The translations under genes and the position numbers were made by a program. The notes under the pieces are model-generated. The model did no database searches. It saw only the letters and a program-made list of their open reading frames with translations, and had not been told where the DNA came from. This document shows positions 4,445-9,734 of a DNA stretch of 9,734 nucleotides, piece by piece. Each line of letters begins with the position of its first letter. The stretch's first letter is position 1. Source of the DNA: Geoalkalibacter_A sp034189505 (GTDB lineage: Bacteria; Desulfobacterota; Desulfuromonadia; Desulfuromonadales; Geoalkalibacteraceae); assembly GCA_034189505.1 (NCBI GenBank), contig JAXHUR010000091.1, positions 1 to 9,734 of the forward strand, in the 5' to 3' direction.

Positions 4445-6193
4445 ATGATTCCTGCACCGCGTCGTCCTTCGACCAGGTTTTCCCTCCCCGCGCTGGGGTT
4501 GATTTTGTCCTGCATCCTGCTGGCCATCATCCTCGGCGTGGTGACCTGGCGCAACCTGGACCGGGAAGAGCGCCTGATGGAAAATTTCCTGCGCAAAGAG
4601 GGCCAGACCCTCATTCGGGCCATTGAAGCAGGCGCGCGGACCACTATGATGATGGGGTCCAAAAGTGCCAATCTGAAGACTCTGGTCAGGAAAACGGCGC
4701 AGGAGGAAACCGTCGCCTATATTCTCGTCGTCGATGAACACGGGCAGATCAACGCCGCCTCGGGTAGCCTTCCCTCTTCGATTCAGAATTTGCCGGTCGC
4801 TCAGGCGATCTCTGGAAAAAGCCCCATGACTCGCCTGACCCGGCTTGCATCGAATCAAGCGGTCTTCGAAGTGACCAGGGAGTTCAATCCGGTCGGCGAA
4901 AACGCCTCTGACAGCCGGATGAGAAGGCGCTGGCCGCAGTGGTGCGCCATGGGAGGCATGGGAGACGAAGCCGCCTGCCGGCAGGCGATCTTCGTCGGGC
5001 TCTATACCCGGGAATTCGAGGCCGCCCGCCGGGAAGACGTCAAGCAGAGCCTGATCATGGGCGGCGTTTTGCTGCTGTTTGGTGCCGGTGGTTTCTATTT
5101 CCTGTTTCTGTCGCAGGAGTCGCGGGTCGCCCAGCGCACGCTGGAAAATATGGAGCTCTACACCCGCAACGTCATTGAGAGCATGCCGGCGGGCCTTATT
5201 ACGCTCGACGAGCAGGGGCGCATTACCTCCCTGAACGAACGAGCCCGGGATATTTTCGGACACCAGGAAGAATCTTTCGAGGGCAAGCATCTGAACGCCC
5301 TGGCCGGAGAAGGACGATGCGAGATTGAGTCACTGCTTCAAGATGGTCAGGAATTCACCGACAAACCGATGGAATGCCAGGCGGGCAGCGGTGAGAATAT
5401 CCCGGTAAAGGTAAGCGCCTCTCTGCTTCGCGATCGCAAAGGGGCGCCCCTCGGCAGGGTGCTGATCGTTCGCGACATGCGCGAAATCCGCGCCATGGAA
5501 GAGGCGCTGGAACGCTCGCGCCGCATGGCGGCCCTGGGACGCATGGCGGCCGGCATCGCCCATGAGATCCGCAACCCTCTGGGAACCCTGCGCGGCTTCG
5601 CCCAGTTTTTCCGCCGCCGTTCCGATGATGATACCGCCGCCCGCGAATACGCCGATCTCATGGTTGGGGAAGTTGACCGGCTCAATCGCACGGTCTCGGC
5701 GCTGCTGCAGTTTTCCCGACCCCGTGAGCCGGAATACGCTGCTGTCGATTTAGGCGAGCTGCTGCAACGGACCGCCCGCCTGATGGAGGAGGACATGGCG
5801 GCTCACCGGGTCACCTTGAAAGTTGATCAGCCCGTTAAGCCTGTAGCCTTTTCGGCCGATCCTGACCTGCTGACCCAAGTGCTGATCAATCTACTGCAGA
5901 ACGGCTTTGTGGCCACGCAGGAAGGCGGCGAAATCAGGCTTGGCGGCGCCCGGGAGAATCAGGACATCCGCCTATGGGTTCAGGATTTCGGCAGAGGGAT
6001 GGCGGCCGAGGAACGCGAGCGGATGTTCGATCCCTTTTACACGACCCGTAAGGAAGGCACCGGGCTCGGCCTGGCCGTGGTGCAGCAGATCATCGAGCAG
6101 CACCGCGGACGAATCGAGGTGGAAAGCGCCCCCGGAGAGGGAACCCTCGTCGAAGTGATTCTGCCTGCGGGAGAGAACTATGACAAAGCGTAA
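4445..6193 (+). CDS. Membrane sensor histidine kinase, ZraS/AtoS-like
   Basis: A 582-aa inner-membrane kinase. Transmembrane helix 1 spans about residues 14-37. A periplasmic sensor loop follows (about 38-200), then helix 2 (about 202-222), a PAS domain (about 240-345), and HisKA with phospho-acceptor His373 in GIAHEIRNPLGTL. The HATPase has an N box NLLQNGFVA, a G1 box DFGRGM and a G2 box GTGLGLAVV. The segment IFVGLYTREFEAARRED before helix 2 resembles the ZraS-type sensor end. The loop contains Met159, Cys167, Met169, Met172 and Cys178, possible metal ligands or a disulfide. It should phosphorylate the sigma-54 regulator whose gene overlaps its 3' end by 14 nt. ATG 4445 is chosen over TTG 4421, since the latter lacks any ribosome site and sits close to the predicted RNA start; AAGGGG upstream of 4445 is somewhat distant (about 13 nt). 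The stimulus is inferred to be envelope zinc or a related metal from homology and context. Confidence 0.9.
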   Translation: MIPAPRRPSTRFSLPALGLILSCILLAIILGVVTWRNLDREERLMENFLRKEGQTLIRAIEAGARTTMMMGSKSANLKTLVRKTAQEETVAYILVVDEHGQINAASGSLPSSIQNLPVAQAISGKSPMTRLTRLASNQAVFEVTREFNPVGENASDSRMRRRWPQWCAMGGMGDEAACRQAIFVGLYTREFEAARREDVKQSLIMGGVLLLFGAGGFYFLFLSQESRVAQRTLENMELYTRNVIESMPAGLITLDEQGRITSLNERARDIFGHQEESFEGKHLNALAGEGRCEIESLLQDGQEFTDKPMECQAGSGENIPVKVSASLLRDRKGAPLGRVLIVRDMREIRAMEEALERSRRMAALGRMAAGIAHEIRNPLGTLRGFAQFFRRRSDDDTAAREYADLMVGEVDRLNRTVSALLQFSRPREPEYAAVDLGELLQRTARLMEEDMAAHRVTLKVDQPVKPVAFSADPDLLTQVLINLLQNGFVATQEGGEIRLGGARENQDIRLWVQDFGRGMAAEERERMFDPFYTTRKEGTGLGLAVVQQIIEQHRGRIEVESAPGEGTLVEVILPAGENYDKA

Positions 6194-7538
6194 TCATACG
6201 ATTCTTGTCGTGGACGACGACACCGCTCACCGTACCATGCTCAAAGCGCATCTGGGCGCCGAAGGGTTTGAGGTGATCGAGGCCGACGATGGCGATGTGG
6301 CCGTGCACTTGGTTAAGGAGCGCGAGATCGACCTGGTGCTCCTCGATCTCAAGATGCAGCGAGTGGGGGGAATCGAGGCGCTGCAGGCAATCCGGGAGAT
6401 TCGGTCAGCCCTGCCAGTGATCATCCTGACCGCCTTCTCCTCGGTGGAATCTGCCGTCGAGGCGATGAAGAAGGGTGCCTTCGATTACCTGACAAAGCCT
6501 GTGGATGCCGAAGAGCTTGCGCTCACGGTGTCTCGCGCCTTCGATTTTGACCGCCTGCAGCGCGAGAATGAGGCCCTCAAAGAACGTCTCGGTGAAAAAT
6601 TCGACTTCGGACAGATCGTCGGTGCCAGTCGCCCCATGCGGGATCTTTACGAGACTCTGGCCCTGGTCGCCCCGTCAGATGCCACCGTTCTCATCACCGG
6701 CGAATCAGGAACCGGCAAAGAGCTTATCGCCAATGCCGTTCACCAGAACAGCCCGCGGGCGGGCGGGTCGTTCATCAAGGTCAACTGCGCCGCCCTGCAT
6801 GAGAACCTGCTGGAGAGCGAACTCTTCGGCCATGAGAAGGGCGCCTTCACCGGCGCCGGCGAACGGCGCCGGGGGCGTTTCGAAATGGCGGACAAGGGAA
6901 CGCTTTTTCTTGATGAGATCGGTGACATGAGCGCCACCACCCAGGCTAAGATCCTGCGGGTGCTGCAGGACGAGGAGTTCGAACGGTTGGGCGGCACCAA
7001 AACCCTCAAGGTCGATGTCCGCGTCGTGGCTGCCACCCACAAAGATCTGGATAAAATGGCCAAGGAGGGTGCCTTCCGCCAGGATCTCTTCTTTCGCCTG
7101 AACGTGGTGCCGCTGCACCTGCCGGCTTTGCGCGAGCGCCCCGAGGACATTGCTCTGTTGGCAGAACATTTTCTCAAGCAGTACAGCGCCAAGAACCGCA
7201 AGGACATCCGCTCCTTCCAGAGCGAAGCCCTGGAGGCGCTGATCACCTTCGACTGGCCCGGCAATATCCGCGAACTGGAAAACGCCATCGAAAGAGCGGT
7301 GATCCTCTGTCCTGCCGAACAGATCACCCTGCGCGAGCTCCCCCCGGCAGTCCGCCAAGGGGCCGAAAACGCGGAACGACCGCTCGTCCCCCGTCCTGGG
7401 ATAACCCTCAAGCAAATGGAGAAAGAAATGATCATCGTCACCCTTCAGAAGGTCGATGGCAACCGCACCCGTGCCGCGCAGATCCTCGGTGTTTCCCGCC
7501 AAACCCTGCAGAATAAATTGAAGGACTATGATCTCTAG
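6180..7538 (+). CDS. Sigma-54-dependent response regulator, NtrC/ZraR-like
   Basis: A 452-aa three-domain activator. The receiver (about 1-120) has acidic residues Asp12-14, phospho-acceptor Asp56 in LVLLDLKM, and the conserved Lys in YLTKPVD. The AAA+ domain (about 142-375) has Walker A GESGTGKE (174-181), the sigma-54 contact loop GAFTGA (221-226), Walker B TLFLDEIGD (241-249) and the FDWPGNIRELENA sensor II region. The Fis-type helix-turn-helix is at 428-452 (NRTRAAQILGVSRQTLQNKL). All key residues are intact, so it should open sigma-54 promoters after phosphorylation by the overlapping kinase. GGAG lies 7 nt before the ATG, within the kinase gene. I found no good sigma-54 promoter (GG-N10-GC) in the gap before the ATPase or in the arsR-kinase gap, so its targets in this window are unproven. 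Confidence 0.95.
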   Translation: MTKRNHTILVVDDDTAHRTMLKAHLGAEGFEVIEADDGDVAVHLVKEREIDLVLLDLKMQRVGGIEALQAIREIRSALPVIILTAFSSVESAVEAMKKGAFDYLTKPVDAEELALTVSRAFDFDRLQRENEALKERLGEKFDFGQIVGASRPMRDLYETLALVAPSDATVLITGESGTGKELIANAVHQNSPRAGGSFIKVNCAALHENLLESELFGHEKGAFTGAGERRRGRFEMADKGTLFLDEIGDMSATTQAKILRVLQDEEFERLGGTKTLKVDVRVVAATHKDLDKMAKEGAFRQDLFFRLNVVPLHLPALRERPEDIALLAEHFLKQYSAKNRKDIRSFQSEALEALITFDWPGNIRELENAIERAVILCPAEQITLRELPPAVRQGAENAERPLVPRPGITLKQMEKEMIIVTLQKVDGNRTRAAQILGVSRQTLQNKLKDYDL

Positions 7539-7580
7539 GAGGCTGTACAAAGCCACAAATATAACCCGAAGATGGATGGT

Positions 7581-7607
7581 CTTCAGAGAGGAGCCAGGTC
7601 CCTGAAG
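7581..7607. promoter_or_regulatory. Inverted repeat upstream of the ATPase gene
   Basis: CTTCAG (7581-7586) and CTGAAG (7602-7607) form a perfect 6-bp inverted repeat separated by 15 nt in the 129-bp gap between regulator and ATPase genes. It could be a binding site for the response regulator or the stem of a leader hairpin. No T run follows, so a terminator is unlikely. A 6-bp match can arise by chance. Confidence 0.3.
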
Positions 7608-7667
7608 GGGTGATTTCTCGGGACACTATGGGGGGAACTGATTATTTACAGCGACAGGAAAGAACTT

Positions 7668-9554
7668 GTGAGTAAAGAAAGGTCGTTTCACGGCAACTGG
7701 TACGCCCATCCGGTCATGCGCAACGCTCTGGTCGCTGCCGTATTGACCGCGGTCGCCTTCGGCGCAGGCCATCTTGGACTGATCCTCCGGTCGGTGGAGA
7801 TCGCTCTCTACCTGGTCGCAATCGTGCTGGGCGGCTGGCACTGGGCGTGGGAAGGAATCGAGGACCTCGTGCGGGAAAAGCGGGTGGGGATCGAGATCCT
7901 CATGCTTTTTGCGACGGTCGGCTCGGCTGTGCTCGGCATGTGGGACGAAGCCGCAGCCCTGGTGGTCCTTTACGGCGTGGCCGAGGCTCTGGAGGAGTAT
8001 GCCTTCGACCGCACCCGAGCCTCCATCAGTAAACTTCTCGATCTGGCCCCCAGGGAAGCCCGCCTTTTGGTGGATGGGGAGGAAAATATGGTTCCAGCGG
8101 CGAAACTGCAGAAGGATGATTTCTTCCTGGTCAAGCCCGGCGAGTCGCTGGCCACCGACGGCATAGTGGAGAAGGGGCGCTCCAGCGTCAACGAGGCGGC
8201 GGTGACCGGGGAATCGGTGCCGGTCGAGAAGAAAGAGGGCATGAAGGTCTTCGCCGGAACCCTCAACCAGTCCGGCGCCCTGACGATTCGGGCAACCGCC
8301 ACCAGCGAGGACAATACCTTGGCCCGGATGATCCATCTGGTGGAAGAGGCTCAAGAGCAAAAAGGCAAGGCCCAACTCTTCATCGACCGCTTCGGCCGAA
8401 TCTACACGCCGGCAGTCCTGGTGGCGGCCGGCCTACTGCTTGTGGTTGCAATGCTATATGGTGCTTCGGCTTCCTCCTGGGGCACCCGGGCGGTGGTGCT
8501 GCTGGTGGCCGCAGCCCCCTGCGCACTGGTCATGTCGACCCCGGTGACCATTGCTGCCGGCATCGGCCGGGCAGGCAGAAGCGGCGTGCTGATCAAGGGG
8601 GGAATCCACCTGGAAAACCTCGGCAAGGTTCGCGCGGTTGCTTTCGACAAGACCGGAACCCTGACTCGCGGCGAACCAGTCGTCACTGATGTGATCCCCA
8701 TCGAGGGCGATGCGTCCGAGATTTTGCGGCTGGCTTACGCTGTCGAACAGTTCTCCGAGCACCCACTGGCCCAGGCGGTCGTCCGCAAGGCCAGGGAGGA
8801 ACGCCGGCACAGGGCTGAGGCAGAGGATTTCAAGGCCCTGGAAGGGTACGGTGCCACCGCCAACGTAGCGGGGGAAAAAGTTTTCGTGGGTAAGCCGGGA
8901 CTGCTGCGCAAGCTTGATCTGGCCCCATCAGAGCTGCCAGAGATCGAGCGGCTGCAGCAGGAGGGCAAGACCATCATCCTGGTCGGCGTCGGGGAGTCGG
9001 TCCAGGGGGTCATCGGCATCCGAGACGAGGTCCGTCCCGAGGCCAGAGACGTCGTCGCCCGGCTGCACCAGCTTGGGATCAAGACCGTCATGCTCACAGG
9101 CGATCATAAAGGAACGGCCCGGTCCATCGCCGAAGAGCTCGACCTGGATGATGTGCGAGCCGACCTGACGCCCGAAGACAAGCTGCAGGCTGTCACCGAT
9201 CTGGAAAGAGAGTTCGGGACCCTGGTCATGGTGGGCGACGGTATCAACGACGCCCCGGCCCTGGCCAGAGCCACAGTGGGGATCGCCATGGGGACGGCGG
9301 GAACGGATGCCGCAATCGAGGCGGCTGATGTCGCCCTGATGGCCGACGATTTGGAAAAGCTGGTCTACGCCCTGGACCTGGGACAGAGGGTGCGACGCAT
9401 CAACGCCCAAAACATCGTCTTCTCCCTGCTGGTGTTGGCGGTTTTGGTCCCTTCGGCGCTGCTCGGGGTTATGGGCGTGGCACTGGCGGTCTTTTTCCAC
9501 GAGGGTTCGGAACTGCTGGCGGTGGCCAACGGCCTGCGCGCCGCCCGCAGCTGA
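7668..9554 (+). CDS. P1B-type heavy-metal translocating ATPase without N-terminal metal-binding domain
   Basis: A 628-aa inner-membrane pump (ZntA/CtpD/CoaT superfamily) that exports soft or transition metal ions using ATP. It begins almost directly with membrane helices, with no HMA or Cys/His-rich domain. The actuator TGES is at 180-183. The membrane metal motif is Ala283-Pro284-Cys285 (AAAPCALVMSTPV). The phosphorylation site DKTGTLT has Asp327. The nucleotide-binding His-Pro is at 365-366 (SEHPLA) and GDGIND at 523-528. The last helix has HEGSE (611-615), resembling the HEGGT motif of P1B-4 pumps, whereas APC differs from both CPC (P1B-1/2) and SPC (P1B-4). The Zn/Cd/Co preference is therefore open. 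The GTG start at 7668 has AGGAA 7-8 nt upstream. It lies 129 bp after the regulator gene and may be read from the same RNA or its own promoter. It probably works with the SO_0444-type permease in metal detoxification. Confidence 0.93.
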   Translation: MSKERSFHGNWYAHPVMRNALVAAVLTAVAFGAGHLGLILRSVEIALYLVAIVLGGWHWAWEGIEDLVREKRVGIEILMLFATVGSAVLGMWDEAAALVVLYGVAEALEEYAFDRTRASISKLLDLAPREARLLVDGEENMVPAAKLQKDDFFLVKPGESLATDGIVEKGRSSVNEAAVTGESVPVEKKEGMKVFAGTLNQSGALTIRATATSEDNTLARMIHLVEEAQEQKGKAQLFIDRFGRIYTPAVLVAAGLLLVVAMLYGASASSWGTRAVVLLVAAAPCALVMSTPVTIAAGIGRAGRSGVLIKGGIHLENLGKVRAVAFDKTGTLTRGEPVVTDVIPIEGDASEILRLAYAVEQFSEHPLAQAVVRKAREERRHRAEAEDFKALEGYGATANVAGEKVFVGKPGLLRKLDLAPSELPEIERLQQEGKTIILVGVGESVQGVIGIRDEVRPEARDVVARLHQLGIKTVMLTGDHKGTARSIAEELDLDDVRADLTPEDKLQAVTDLEREFGTLVMVGDGINDAPALARATVGIAMGTAGTDAAIEAADVALMADDLEKLVYALDLGQRVRRINAQNIVFSLLVLAVLVPSALLGVMGVALAVFFHEGSELLAVANGLRAARS

Positions 9555-9556
9555 GG

Positions 9557-9582
9557 AAAAAGATGGCGACACCGGTTTTTTT
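9557..9582. terminator. Possible bidirectional terminator between convergent genes
   Basis: A run of five A (9557-9561) and a run of seven T (9576-9582) flank GATGGCGACACCGG between the ATPase stop and the SHOCT gene stop. The A/T runs could pair around a small GG/CC core, but the stem is weak. Its location between convergent genes is the main support. Confidence 0.33.
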
Positions 9583-9598
9583 ACTTACAAACGCGGGT

Positions 9599-9734
9599 TC
9601 ATTCCCTCAGCTCTTTCTTCATGCGCTCGAATTCCTCGCGGTCGATCTCACCGGCCGCATAGCGGTGATTGAGAACCGCCAGGGGCGATGGAGCCTGTGC
9701 TTTTTTCTGCGGAAGATCAGCTGAAAAAACCAGG
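9599..9734 (-). CDS. SHOCT-domain protein, C-terminal end (5' part outside the window)
   Basis: The minus-strand frame is open from the right edge to TGA at 9601-9599, giving the last 44 residues. The end reads PLAVLNHRYAAGEIDREEF followed by ERMKKELRE, a clear SHOCT (short C-terminal) domain: a helix, RYAxGEI, then an EF-K-L helix. Before it is LVFSADLPQKKAQAPS, a polar linker after a short hydrophobic patch, which would suit a small membrane or exported protein. SHOCT domains are short oligomerisation or tethering tails found on many unrelated proteins, so the function of the full gene cannot be given. It converges with the ATPase gene, 44 bp apart, and is not part of the metal operon by direction. 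Confidence 0.85.
   Translation of the reverse strand, partial: LVFSADLPQKKAQAPSPLAVLNHRYAAGEIDREEFERMKKELRE

Noticed and set aside
4424..5290. Long minus-strand frame opposite the kinase gene
   Set aside because: It is a GC-rich antisense shadow with no domain features. The kinase on the plus strand has every expected motif.
6705..7556. Long minus-strand frames opposite the response regulator
   Set aside because: They are an antisense by-product of codon bias. The plus-strand AAA+ domain and HTH are unmistakable.
7626..8375. Minus-strand frames opposite the ATPase (also 8928-9572)
   Set aside because: They have no family resemblance, lie entirely antisense to conserved P-type ATPase motifs, and have no independent ribosome site.

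Overview
The window looks like a chromosomal piece of a Gram-negative bacterium. The best guess is a Desulfuromonadota (Geobacter/Desulfuromonas-like) or related metal-exposed proteobacterium. This is an inference from a ZraS/ZraR-type sigma-54 two-component pair, an SO_0444-type Cu/Zn permease with its ArsR partner, and the GC-rich codon use of positions about 2900-9734. No marker gene fixes the taxon.

Left part (1-2891), minus strand, visibly more AT-rich than the rest (by eye, not counted). A small secreted Glu/Lys/Gln-rich coiled-coil protein runs off the left edge (432 to 1). It is followed by two complete short-chain dehydrogenase/reductase (SDR) genes, at 640-1374 and 1646-2425. The SDR pair is bracketed by a 93-bp direct repeat (498-590 and 2469-2561, two mismatches), so it looks like an inserted or duplicated cassette. 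The downstream SDR has lost two of its four catalytic residues (Asn to His, Ser to Ala), while the upstream one is intact. About 330 bp with no convincing gene separate this part from the metal locus.

Right part (2892-9554) is a heavy-metal efflux locus arranged divergently. To the left run an ArsR/CadC-like repressor and an SO_0444-family Cu/Zn permease. To the right run a membrane histidine kinase, a sigma-54-dependent response regulator (14-nt overlap with the kinase gene) and, after a 129-bp gap, a P1B-type metal ATPase with no N-terminal metal-binding domain and an APC motif in place of CPC/SPC. The arsR-kinase gap holds candidate promoters for both directions that overlap in the same 55 bp, plus an SmtB/CadC-like operator. 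One cytosolic metal sensor could therefore gate both exporters and the envelope sensor.

The right edge (9599-9734, minus) is the 3' end of a SHOCT-domain protein, convergent with the ATPase. I found no RNA genes, CRISPR arrays or recognisable transposase genes. The most unusual features are the repeat-bracketed SDR pair with one probable pseudoenzyme, and the shared divergent control region of the dual-sensor, dual-exporter metal locus.
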